Shown here: one piece after another, positions 33,725-44,296 of the stretch
How the letters are laid out: every line of letters begins with the position of its first letter
Position numbering within the stretch: the stretch's first letter is position 1
Source of the DNA: Apiospora phragmitis
Taxonomy: Eukaryota; Ascomycota; Sordariomycetes; Amphisphaeriales; Apiosporaceae
Reading direction: 5' to 3'
Assembly: GCA_038363925.1 (NCBI GenBank)
Contig: JAQQWL010000013.1
Span: forward strand, 2,480,001-2,544,000
Length of the DNA stretch: 64,000 nt
Translations under genes and position numbers: made by a program
Notes under the pieces: generated by a model
The model's input: the letters and a program-made list of their open reading frames with translations, nothing else
Databases searched by the model: none
Told to the model about the DNA's origin: nothing

Positions 33725-34068
33725 AAATAATACCAGAACGTATCCCGTCCCGAATCCTTCCAGAGTTTGCCATGTCTCAACCGAAACGCCAGGGCTCGTT
33801 GATTTTGATTAACTAGTAGGCGCATTTGGTTAGTAGATGCGCACCCACTAATATGCTCTTGTGAATTCGACATGTAAGTTCACATGGTCATCAGATACAT
33901 ATGACTGTATTGACCTGAAGATCTGCTTGTTATACTTGGTCCAGTTGTATATGCCAAGAGGATGGTCGGCTATGTATTGCTAAGAAAGATGCTGTCCCGG
34001 AACATCACCCAAAACTCCATATGCAAAGTGCCTATAGTATTGTATAACCCAGGGGCCCCTCATCCATT
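33725..34068. other. intergenic
   Basis: 3' flank of the TPR gene. No feature recognised. Confidence 0.6.
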
Positions 34069-34520
34069 TTAACGACCGATGATGATCCCCCCTTTCGCTC
34101 GGCTGACGCAACTCAGCAAGAAATTTTCCTTCTGCTCATCGCTCAGCGTGAACCCCCGGTGCACCAATTCTCCTCCTTCGCTTCCTTTGCAATAGTCGAC
34201 CATGCAGGTCCTACAATTGCCCACGAGGCAGGACGACTCGATCTCAAACCCTACCTCGTTCAGGATGTCTAGCAGGGACTTCTTGCCGGGGACCTACAGC
34301 ACCTATTGGGCACTCTTGATCTCCACCTCGAACGGTTCGCCCCGCCCCGGCCGTCAAACTAGCGACACAGAGCACCTCGAGGTAGGTCCGGGAGTAAGGG
34401 TGGCCGAGGTGGAGACCATCGTGCGAGAAAACTGATCCGCCCCTGGAGTTGTCATCTCGTGTTACTCCCAGCTCGAACCATTTTAGGGTGCCCGTCACTT
34501 ACGGGATAGGTTCGCGAGAA
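34069..34520 (-). pseudogene. relic of a flavin/2Fe-2S reductase
   Basis: The last part of a phthalate-dioxygenase-reductase-like or vanillate-demethylase-reductase-like protein is visible. The ferredoxin domain reads KKSLLDILNEVGFEIESSC, then LVGNCRTCMVDYCKG, HRGFTLSDEQKENFLLSCVS, with the four cluster Cys in CX4CX2C...C order, to TAA at 34069. Just upstream the same frame reads EPFEVEIKSAQ, then TAG, two codons, TAG. Further up, in other frames, are FSRTYPVSDGHP and FELGVTRDDNSRGGS, which fit the flavin-binding barrel. The NAD-binding module between them is largely missing, and the N-terminal half cannot be followed. Two nonsense codons, frame changes and an internal loss show a dead copy. 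Confidence 0.6.
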
Positions 34521-35298
34521 TCGCTGCTCAGGCCCGAACCGCAGGCGAAAATGGGGTGCGAAGCCCCGTGCAAACTCTTATCCGTTCCCGATGGCGGAAA
34601 CGGTTGCCGATGCAGGCGTTTTTCTCATGCAGGCCGCGGCTGCTTCTTGATGGCGGAGCGGATTTTGCCGCCCGAGTTGCTCAGGGGTCGGGTTCTGTCC
34701 GTCCGTACGCGGAGTAGGACGTTCTTGGGCGGCAGCGGGCCATCGGGGAAGTCACATTCTCCGCCGCAGCAGCTTTCGTTCCCAAATGAAACAGATATAT
34801 CCATCTTTCACTATAAGTACTTGAATACTGTATGTACTTGGAAGAATCAGAGTGCAAGGCGGGGATTTAGGGGCTATATTAGGTCTGAGTAACTAAAATT
34901 TCAATAACAAGGTCGCATCCCTTGAGGTATAGATAGTGAGTCTACCGGAGCATTTTGTTAGATCTGTCGTTGCCATTTGGGTTGCAGGAATGCCGATGCC
35001 TGGAGAGAACGGGCAGTCAACTAAATATATACTTGATAAACATACATACAAAAAGCCAGAATAGGCAGATACCCATTTTAAAGTATACGTAACATCTCAC
35101 GAAGATCTGTAGGCAGGCGCGAATAGACAAACTGGGGCCTAGGCATAATTGGATTCTTCTATGGCACAGCCTCTGTCAATTGCCCACATGCTTACTGTGG
35201 ATGTTCATATATGAGTCCGGCAACACCCTTATGTCTTATATCCAACAACTTCTTCCCTTCTCTTACCCATCCCAGCATACGAGGTTGCAAGGGGGAAA
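34521..35298. other. intergenic; may hold further debris of the reductase
   Basis: Some minus-strand fragments around 34640-34750 (for example PPKNVLLRVRT) could be the missing N-terminal part of the reductase relic, but this is too weak to call. The rest is AT-rich promoter-like DNA before the F-box gene. Confidence 0.4.
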
Positions 35299-36330
35299 AT
35301 GTTGTATCTGCCGGCCGAGTTGCTGCTCGAAATCGGAACAAACATTAATAATGTCAGCGATCTGCTCCATTTCGGCCTGGCTTGCCGAGGACTTTCCTCC
35401 TTCCTAGACGAGCTGTACAGACGCGATGTGCAAGAAGGCAACTGCTGGGCCCTGCTGTTGGCCTGCCGGAACGGCAACCTGGCCCTAGCCAAGCGGAGCC
35501 TAGAGGCGGGCGCCTCGGTCGACCACCTGTTCTTTGATCAAACGATGGCGACCCGGGCGCCGTGGTCCTTCTCGAATGAGAGGGCGCGCGTCTCGTGCCT
35601 CGCCGGGAGCCCGCTGGCCATCGCCGTCCAGTTCCGGCACGTCGCCATGGTCCGGTTCCTGCTGGAGGACAAGGGGGCTAACCCGAACCAGTGGGACGGC
35701 TGGGCCGCGTCGTACCACGACCAGGTCTGGTACCCGATCCATTGGGCCGTGGCGTGCCAGGCGGCGACGCGAGACCACGAAGACGGCTGCCAGACGGACC
35801 CGAAACGGTGCTGCGGCTTCGCGAGCCCGCCGAGCCCGGCCATCGTTGCCCTCCTGCTCCGCCACGGCGCCGACCCCGACCAGCGCACCTTCCCGGGCCC
35901 GCGCCGCTGCCCCGGCGACGAGGCCAGCATCGTGCACTGGGAGACGCTGCAGCCCCTCCACCTGACCGGCTGCGACCACGTCGCGCCCGCGGTCCTGCGG
36001 CGCCTGCTGGACGCGGGCGCCGACCCCCGGGCCCCAGGCGTCTACTGGGGCTGCAGCCAGCGCTGCGCGGACGCGAAGCCGTGGCTATTCGAGCGCCTCG
36101 GCCCGCTCCGGCCCTTCGCCAACGAGGTGCGCGAGGCCAAGCTGCTGCTGCTGGCGGCCCGGCACGGCCGCGAGGACCGCCACCCGTGGCGGTTCGGGGG
36201 CGCGGCCCCGGCGTCGACCTTGCACGTCCTGACGCCGTCCCGGCTGCGCACGCTGCTCTTCCTCACGGGGAGCGCGGAGAGCGAGCCCGTCGTCCTCGCG
36301 TCGGGCGTCTTCGCCATGCTAGAAGCCTAG
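35299..36330 (+). CDS. F-box/ankyrin-repeat protein, probably truncated
   Basis: Intron-free frame of 343 codons. The first 40 residues are F-box-like (LPAELLLEIGTNINNVSDLL with LACRGLSSFLDELYRRDV), the usual Skp1-binding module. Ankyrin units follow: LLLACRNGNLALAKRSLEAG, SPLAIAVQFRHVAMVRFLLE, a PIHWAVAC...IVALLLRHGADPDQ unit and QPLHLTGCDH...LRRLLDAGADPRAP. Between units there are Cys-rich loops (DGCQTDPKRCCGFAS and WGCSQRCADAK), unusual for ankyrin proteins. Possible role: substrate adaptor of an SCF ubiquitin ligase, by inference. The frame ends at TAG 36328, but the same frame remains clearly coding beyond it, so the stop may be a lesion. Confidence 0.75.
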   Translation: MLYLPAELLLEIGTNINNVSDLLHFGLACRGLSSFLDELYRRDVQEGNCWALLLACRNGNLALAKRSLEAGASVDHLFFDQTMATRAPWSFSNERARVSCLAGSPLAIAVQFRHVAMVRFLLEDKGANPNQWDGWAASYHDQVWYPIHWAVACQAATRDHEDGCQTDPKRCCGFASPPSPAIVALLLRHGADPDQRTFPGPRRCPGDEASIVHWETLQPLHLTGCDHVAPAVLRRLLDAGADPRAPGVYWGCSQRCADAKPWLFERLGPLRPFANEVREAKLLLLAARHGREDRHPWRFGGAAPASTLHVLTPSRLRTLLFLTGSAESEPVVLASGVFAMLEA

Positions 36331-36932
36331 TCGCGGCAGAAGGCGGCCGCGTTGGCGGCCGCGGAGCAGGATGCGCTCTCGGGCGACGCGGCGCGCCAGG
36401 CCGAGACGTTGGAGCTCCTCGAGACCCTCATTGCGCGGCTCGTCGGAGTGAGCCGGATAGTGTATGCGGACGAAGCGATCCTGATCGATCGCGAGCGTGA
36501 GCGGCAGTCCGCCAAGTCTCGATCCGGGCCTCCTTTGGCTGTGGCTGCTGCTGCTGCTTCCGCTGCTTCTGCGCCACACAACCCAGCAAAGACCTGGCGG
36601 AGGCGTTCCGCTCTTTCTGCAAGAACGCGAATGACAGCAGCGACACTTCACCGTTCGTCGCCGTTCTAGACGATCATGGCATCCTTCGTGAGCACGAGCG
36701 CAGACAGCTGACACTGTCGGAAACAATCGAGCGGCGGATGGTGCCCAAGTCCCGCTCGTTGCAGCGTAAGTGGCCCACGGATTTGGTGTTGAGATATTAT
36801 GCGGATTACGGATTGCACAGGCAAGACGTCGATAGCCGTAGTGTTGTGCATTTCCACCGGACTGGAATAGGTGACGAGACGAGGCAAGAGGCTGAGCGGC
36901 GAGGGTGTAAGTTGTCATTGAGATTGGGCTAG
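36331..36932 (+). pseudogene. apparent 3' continuation of the F-box/ankyrin gene
   Basis: Directly after TAG 36328 the same frame reads KAAALAAAEQDALSGDAARQ and LLETLIARLVGVSRIVYADE up to about 36540. Then the coding signal moves to another frame (KDLAEAFRSFCKNANDSS, VLDDHGILREHERRQLTLSE, LVLRYYADYGLHRQDVDS) and ends at TAG 36930. The frame change lies near a CTG repeat at 36541-36570. One stop plus one shift separate these blocks from the gene upstream. Confidence 0.45.
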
Positions 36933-37879
36933 CAGCGTTACACATATATGGTTATTCTTATATGATACGAGATCAGGCTATGATGTGCTCAGAGACCACC
37001 TAACGGTGAGATTCTTGCTGTCCAATACCGGGCCTCTTGATAATGGAATGTTGTCACAGATCCCACTCATGAAAATAAAGCGACGGATCCTACTTGTTCT
37101 GGCTGTTCGATTTGGATGAGGAGCTTACAGTGCCTACTGGTAGTTAGTGGTACCGAGAGTCTTCTTTATTCAAGTTTGCAGAAATTGAAGTTCCTGGCAT
37201 ACAGTTGAATAGATACCCATATATTAGCATGGTTTTGCATTGAATGCCGGTGGCTATTCGCATGTGCGATCTGTTTACGAAGCTTGGGTTATGGCTACGA
37301 AGGCATAGGGAGGGACATATCCACACACCAGCTCCGAATTAGCATTGTTGGGGCGCCGTCCCGGTGGGTGCAACAACACGGAGCCAAGCGTGCAGATGCC
37401 GGTGGACAGGTCCACTATATCTGCACATGCATACGTAAAGTACGGGAGGTAAGTAGAAGGACATCGTGGATCTATGCAGCCACTCCCTGTTTCGACGACA
37501 AACATATAAGCAGCTCGGCAAGATAGGGAAGGAAGCAGTGACGTTCCGAAGCATATCATTGGATATTGGAAGGGAAGTAAGGGGAGACGGGTGCAACGCA
37601 CCCCCGCTCGTCTTCTACTGAGTAAGTATGTTGATGTGATGTGTTGGTCCAAGGAAAGAGCGATGATAAGAAATGTGTTTGCGTGATGCATGATTGCAAC
37701 TGAGGGGTAAGACGGTTGGTTGCGTGCCTCTAGATAGCTATACTCTTCATTTCGGTTTAAATCAGAGTCCATCTTCGCCCGGCCGGTTTCTGCTTTTGTA
37801 CGTTTTCATTTTTCATTTTGACTCTTAGTCGTGTTGATTTACTGTCACTGAGTTCGGCCTTACAATACCCTCACTCATC
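36933..37879. other. intergenic, promoter side of the amidase
   Basis: A 165-codon minus-strand frame at 37275-37772 is open but has no known domain and faces away from the amidase. It is not called. No repeats. Confidence 0.5.
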
Positions 37880-39714
37880 ATGTCGGACGTCCGAAAGACC
37901 ATCGCTGGCGGGGCCACTTGGCAGGTGGTCGCCGAGGATCGCCGTCGGCACCGGGATGCCACCATTGCCGAGGCCAAGCCCGAAGCCTTCTCTCGCGAGG
38001 ACCTCGCCATCACCAACAGCAACGTCAAAGATCTGGCGGCGCGCCTCGCATCCGGGGAATGGAGTGCCACCACCGTCATCAAGGTGTTCCTACGCCGCGC
38101 CGGAGCGGCACAAGGGCTGGCCAACTGCGTCGTCGAGTTACTGCCCGAGCGAGCGATGCGTCGGGCCGAAGAGCTGGATCGCTACCTGGCCGAGAACAAG
38201 AAGCCGGTGGGACCCTTGCATGGCGTCCCCATCAGTGTGAAAGAGCACATCGCCATGATGGGGTTGGATCTGAATGCTGGCTTCGTGGCATGGGTTGGTC
38301 GCGTCGCCGAGGAAGACGCGTTGCTGTTGCAAATACTCTGGGACGCTGGGGCTGTATTCTATGTGCGGAGCACGCAGCCGCAGACTCTGATGCACTTGGA
38401 GACCAGCAGTAACCTATACGGGTCAGTTCAGTCATCTAGGCACTTTGCTTTACGGTTATCATGTATCATCTCACGAGGTCTTCAACTGACCGGGTTTGCA
38501 GGGTTACCACCAATCCCTTCAACTCCACCCTCACGGCTGGAGGCTCTTCGGGCGGAGAAGGGGCTCTTGTTGGCTTAAGAGGATCCGTCCTCGGAATCGG
38601 CACCGACATTGGCGGTTCCATACGTTCCCCCGCAGCCAATAACGGCGTCTTCGGCTTCAAGCCGACCTCGGAACGCTTACCTATCCTGGGCTGGTCGGCG
38701 CCGATGGCAGGATGCGAGGCGATCTTGGGGACGATCGGGCCGCTTTCAACGAGTCTGGAAGGGGTCAAGCTGTTCATGAAAACGGTCGTGGGCGGAAAGC
38801 CTTGGTTGAAATCGCCAAACCTAGTGGCCATGGACTGGAGAGACACGACTGGCTTGTTCAGCGAAAGAAGGCTGAAGGTCGCGGTCATGTGGGACGACGA
38901 GGTTGTCAAGCCTCATCCGCCTATCAGCAGGGCTCTGGAAGAGGTTGTTGGGGAATTGGAGAAGAGCCAGAACGTCGAAATCGTTGATTGGGCCCCCCAA
39001 GGCCACGATCGAGCCTGGTCTATCATTGTAAAACTCCTCCGTGGTTCGATGCTTTCAGCACTCGAAGCAAGCTGACAATTCTGCAGGCAGGCCTTTATTT
39101 CGCGGATGGAGGAGCCCAGACGTCCGAGGCGATTAACGCATCCGGTGAGCCCTGGCAGCCGTTGTCCAAGTGGATAGTCCAAGAGAACCCCCATCTCAAA
39201 AAGCACGATGTCACATCCCTATGGTCTGCTTGCGCCGAGAGGGACGAGTACCGACAGGAATACGCCGAGCTGTGGAACAAGAAGGCGGATGTCGACGTTA
39301 TCCTCTGTCCTGTTGGGCCCGGCGTTGCTCCGAAGCTGAACGCGGCAAGATACTGGGGCTACACCTCTCAATGGAACCTGCTCGACTATCCGGCAGTGGT
39401 GTTCCCCGTCAACGACCATGTAAGCCCTGAGAAGGACGGGGCACCCATAGCGGATTACGGTCCTCGAAACGATGCGGATGAATACAACTGGTCTCAATGG
39501 ACTCAACACGGAGCCGAAGGCTATGAGGGCGCTCCCATCTCCCTCCAGCTCGTTGGCCGCAGGTGAGTCCCCAAAAGGCACAATCGGGTGAGCAGCGTGA
39601 CTGTCCCAGCTAACACACCGTAGGTACGACGAGGAGAAGCTGCTGGCTGCGTTAGAAGTTGTCCTGAAAGAGGCAGGCTTACCAACCGCCGTTCCTCCAA
39701 CAAAGGCTACATAA
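37880..39714 (+). CDS. amidase (acetamidase/FAAH-like, amidase-signature family)
   Basis: Hydrolyses a carboxylic amide to acid and ammonia; used by fungi for nitrogen scavenging or detoxification. Four exons (37880-38421, 38502-39027, 39087-39562, 39624-39714) give 544 aa, typical for fungal acetamidases. The catalytic triad of the signature is visible: Lys in LHGVPISVKEHIAM, the cis-Ser in STLTAGGSSGGEGALVG, and the nucleophile Ser in GIGTDIGGSIRSPAANNGVF. Also FGFKPTSERLPILGW and the C-terminal YEGAPISLQLVGRRYDEEKL. Starts at ATG 37880. No signal peptide, so probably cytosolic. All phases match and there is no frame break. Substrate preference cannot be read from sequence. Confidence 0.92.
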
Positions 39715-41267
39715 TTGACATCGCATAAATGGAGTAGTAGGTTAAGCAGTCTTAATAGAATAAGGACAAGTGAAAGCTTGCAGTATCGGCAATGTTCAAC
39801 CAATACTGCCGACGGTTGATTTCCCAGTTCTTTATTCAGTCGCTTTGGCGAGGAAGCGAAAGAGTCATGTATCGTATTGATTATCCCAGACGGCGCCATC
39901 CAATGCTGTTATACCCCCGTTGCATTTTATGACTTGGCTGTATGTATGTGCCAAGGTTACGTTCTTCCCTGCTGAAGGCGAAGAAGCGAACCTATGGTGG
40001 AGAATAACATTGATGTACGAGATCAACTCGATGGCACCCGACATGGCATTTCACAAAACATGGGCTTTCGGTGCGAGCCTCATTTGCGGGGGCGTGAAGG
40101 TGATTATCATTGAGGAAATATAACCTGTCACTTGTTTGAAACGCCTAAAGCGACGGACGGCGCCGATGCTTGTCAAGCTTGTCTGTGATAGCAACGACCA
40201 GGGCGCGTTTCTCAACAACCTAGATTCGGCCTGGTGACGTCAGCCAGTCTCAGCCCACTTTCACCAGCCTGCATGTTGCCAGACTACAATCCCCCTGGCG
40301 CTGGCGCAAGCTCTCTTCCAAGGTCCAATTCCAGCCACGGCCTTACGTAGCATTGCCCTGAAATTTGTGCACATTATATCTCAATTCCAGCTTCTTTACT
40401 TGATGCCAGATGCCTGGAGCTAAGTATCGATATACTACATAGGTAGGCGGACTTGACTGCACGTTGGAAACGAGAACTAGGTTAGAGGACCCAATCGGTG
40501 CATGTGTAAATAAGGCGTGATAACCCCGCGATGCACGAACCCAGATAAAGGAGGACAGTTCAGCGCCGATAATTGCTGCGTAGCGGGGTTGGCTTAGTGT
40601 TCAGCCCCCCTGAAAGAGACTGCAGACCAACGGAAAACTACCCCTCTCAAGTCAAAGTGGAAGTCAGTTACGCTACACATCTCGTGCTGCCTTGCATATC
40701 GTGAAGTAATATCAGTTGCCGATCGAATCTTTGACTTGCATTGGCGGGCTGCGAATAATTGGTTACAGCGGGATGAACTGCGACCAATCCTGGCTTCATT
40801 TATATAACACCGAGAGCGTGGTCTGACAATCCTCCTGTTCTCCAGGCTTACCCACCGGATCCCGGCACTGGCTTGGCATTCTCCTCTGCGAGAACTTCGG
40901 CCGTCGCAAACCTGCTGAGCGAACACCTATGACGACGCCCATCTGAATGGGTGGTACATGCATGCAAGCAAGCAAGTAAGCAAGCTTTGCTGGGATGTCC
41001 TACCTATCACCAACGCCCTTATTTTCCCTGCCCTGAAATCGTATTTTGTACATAAGATTGCATTCACACCTCGGTGGACTGTATTTACTTATTCCCCCTA
41101 TGATACCCGTACTTCAATACACAAGCTTCCTCCTACAACCACTTGCCTGCCTTTGTCTTGACTGTAACGGAAGCCGGTCCGCGGCCAATCCTCCTCTTCC
41201 ACTTCTTGAGCCGTATACCCTATTGCATTCATAATCCTACCTGGTGGGCTCGTCTTCATACGGCGCC
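39715..41267. other. intergenic, 1.55 kb
   Basis: No supported gene. The right part is the promoter of the phospholipase D gene. Short AAGC and CAAG repeats occur near 40965-40985. Confidence 0.5.
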
Positions 41268-44200
41268 ATGTCCAAACCTCAGGACGCCAATGGCGAGAAA
41301 CAGAGCTTCGGCGACAAGCTGAAGGGATTGAAGGACAAACTCAAAGATACCAAGCTGCACGATGCCAAGATCGCGCTCATTCACAAGAAGTTCGAACCCA
41401 GCCATCCACTCTGCAAATAAAACGCCTGAGCTAACAGTGGGTTCCTAGACACCAAATTGGTAAATTCGGAAACCTTGTAAGTTGAAAATGTGCTGTTGAG
41501 CGCGTGTAATCCGTCCTTATACTCATGATTCTCTTGCGCAGTTCAACCCTGAACATCGCCACGATGAGGAGCATGAGAAGGCTACCGACGCCAAGAGGGA
41601 CAGCATTCGCGACCAGCACCGCTTCAAGTCCTATTTCCCCGAGCACGATGGGAATATGATCAAGTGGTATGTCGACGGACTAAATTACTTCTGGGTAAGT
41701 TGAGCTCCCAATCACGTTCCTGCGAATGTTCCCCTTACTGACAAAACATTACAGGCAGTGTCAGAGGCCCTGGAGAACGCCAAGGAGACCATCTACATTG
41801 CCGACTGGTGGTTATCACCTGAGCTTTTTCTTCGTCGCCCGCCCTACGTCAACCAAGAATGGCGTCTGGACCAGGTCTTGAAGCGGCGTGCTGAAGCCGG
41901 TGTCCAGATCTTCGTGATAGTGTACCGCGAGGTCGAGGCAGCCATTACCTGCAACTCTGAGCACACCAAGCATGCTCTGCAGGCGCTGTGCCCGGAGGGC
42001 AGCCCCGGCTATGGCAACATCAAAGTGATGCGCCACCCCGACCACAATGTGCTCGAGAATGCAGCCGACATGACCTTCTACTGGGCCCACCACGAAAAGT
42101 TCATCGTGATTGACTACGAGATGGCTTTCATTGGTGGTCTGGATCTGTGTTTTGGTCGATGGGACGCCCACCAACACGTTCTCGCCGATGCTCACCCCGA
42201 GGTACGTTTTCCCACACTCTAGAGCTTTTATGGGCATGTACTGATCTCATTGCGTTTCAGGGCGTGTCGAATGAGGTATGGCCCGGTCAGGACTTCAACA
42301 ATAACCGTATCATGGACTTTCAGAAGGTCGAAGATTGGAAGGCCAACGAACTAAGCAAAGCGGACTACGGCCGCATGCCATGGCACGATGTAGCCATGGG
42401 TGTAATCGGGTTGGTTTCCCTACCTACGGATGCCACTGCCAACTTGTGGACTAACTGGCCTGAACAGACCTTGTGTATATGATATCGCCGAGCACTTTGT
42501 ACTGCGTTGGAATTTCGTCAAGAGAGACAAGTACAAGCGCGACGACAGATTCGACTGGATGCAACTCCGCGGTAGGACAGGAGATGACGAGGATCTGGTT
42601 GGTGTACAGCGACCCAAACACCCCGTTGGAGAGTACATCCTTCATCCTTTATCGCCTCTCGAGACGAAGAACCTCAACAACCGAGGATCCGTCCATGCGC
42701 AGATCATCAGGTCGAGTGCTGATTGGTAAGAATACCCGTAACTGATTGCATCTTGCCCCAGATCAATGTGGTCAAACTTGTGTCACGTGAAACAACATAC
42801 TGACGTAATTCTACTTAGGTCGAGCGGTATCCTGAGGGATCACAGCATCCAGAATGCCTACTCCGAGATCATTCGGAACGCAGAACACTTTGTGTACATT
42901 GAGAATCAGTTCTTCATTACTGCTACTGGCGATCAACAGTCGCCTATTCATAACACAATAGGTCGCTCCATCGTCGAGGCTTGCGTGAGGGCTGGTAAGG
43001 CCGGCCGGAAATTCAGAGTCATCATCATCATCCCGGCCATCCCAGGATTCGCAGGAGATCTCCGAGATGATGCCGCCATTGGAACAAGAGCCATTATGGA
43101 CTACCAGTTCAAGTCGATATGTCGTGGCGAACACTCTATCTTCGAACAGATCAGGAAGGAGGGCGTGGACCCGACGCAGCACATTTTCGTCTTCAACCTG
43201 CGCTCATACGACCGCCTTAACAAGACGCCCGCTATGAAGAAGAAAGAAGAAGAATCTGGCGTGAGCTACCAGGACGTGCAGCGCGCCGAGGCCGAGGAGA
43301 TCATGGGCTCCGGCATCCACGGCTCTAAGGACGTCGAGGGCGGCATGGACGAGCACATGGGCAAGACCAAAGACGACAACAGCACCACCTCCGAGGAGCA
43401 GCAGCACATGACGGACGCGAAGCGCAAGTTCGAGGAGGCCGGCAACGCCGCCGACTCGCAGCACGCCAACACGGCGTACAGCGTGGCGCACCACGCCATG
43501 GCGGGCCAGGGGCCCGTCAGCGAGGAGCGGTGGGAGGGCAAGCCCGAGGAGGAGGTCGAGAACTGGATCCAGGAGGAGCTCTACATCCACGCGAAGCTGC
43601 TGATTGTAGACGACCGCATCGTGGTGTGCGGTTCCAGTAACTTAAACGATCGTTCCCAAGAGGGACATCACGACAGCGAGTTGAGTATCGTCATGGAGGA
43701 CACGGACCTTATTCCCAGTGTCATGGATGGGCAGCAGATACGTATGATTTACCCAAAGCCTCCGAGAAACTAAGTATACGTGCTAACACCAAAACAACAG
43801 AGGTCGGCCGACATGCCGCGACGCTGAGACGGTATCTATGGCGCGAGCACCTAGGCCTGCTGCCGCCGCAAGACCTGGACGCCAGCAACGACGTCAACGC
43901 GCAGCCGCCCGGGGACAACTCGCCGAACAACTACTACGACCAGGACGAGACGTTCAAGTTCGTCGAGGACCCGCTCAGCGACGAGCTGTGGGACATGTGG
44001 ACGGGCAGCGCGAGCAAGAACACGGAGATCTTCCGGCACCTGTTCCACGCGGACCCGGACGACCACGTCAAGACGTTCAAGGACTACGACACGTTCCTGC
44101 CGCCCAAGGGCGTCAAGGCGGGGCACATTTTTGATCGGTTCCTGCCGCCCGAGGACGTCCGCGCCAAGCTCGACCAGATCAAGGGGGCACCTCGTCTGGA

Positions 44201-44283
44201 TGCCGCTCGATTTCCTCAAGGACGACAATATGGCCGAGGTGGGGTTGCAGGTTAACTCTGTCACTGAAAGTGTGTACACTTGA
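41268..44283 (+). CDS. phospholipase D, two HKD motifs; 5' splice and 3' frame problems
   Basis: Hydrolyses phosphatidylcholine-type lipids to phosphatidic acid, probably at membranes. Starts at ATG 41268 (KLKGLKDKLKDTKLHDAKIA). Secure exons: 41542-41694, 41755-42201, 42261-42409, 42468-42725, 42819-43741, 43801-44283. First HKD motif: WAHHEKFIVIDYEMAFIGGL. Second: YIHAKLLIVDDRIVVCGSSN. Flanking signatures include YIADWWLSPELFLRRPPYVN and EHFVYIENQFFITATGDQQ. A charged insert (about 43220-43560) precedes the second motif. Two problems: exon 1 cannot be linked to the next exon (about 41435-41480, HQIGKFGNL) because no GT donor exists at 41390-41420, and the G5 run at 44183-44187 must be G4 to read GHLVWMPLDFLKDDNMAEVG and stop at 44281. 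PX/PH domains of the long Spo14 type are absent. Confidence 0.88.
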
Positions 44284-44296
44284 GGGGGGGGGGGGG
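44284..44296. repeat. G13 homopolymer right after the PLD stop codon
   Basis: Thirteen G in a row directly follow TGA 44281-44283. It is the longest homopolymer seen in the window; its length is probably unreliable. Confidence 0.9.

Noticed and set aside
37275..37772. 165-codon minus-strand open frame beside the amidase
   Set aside because: No domain, odd composition, no intron or start context; consistent with chance in the promoter-side DNA.
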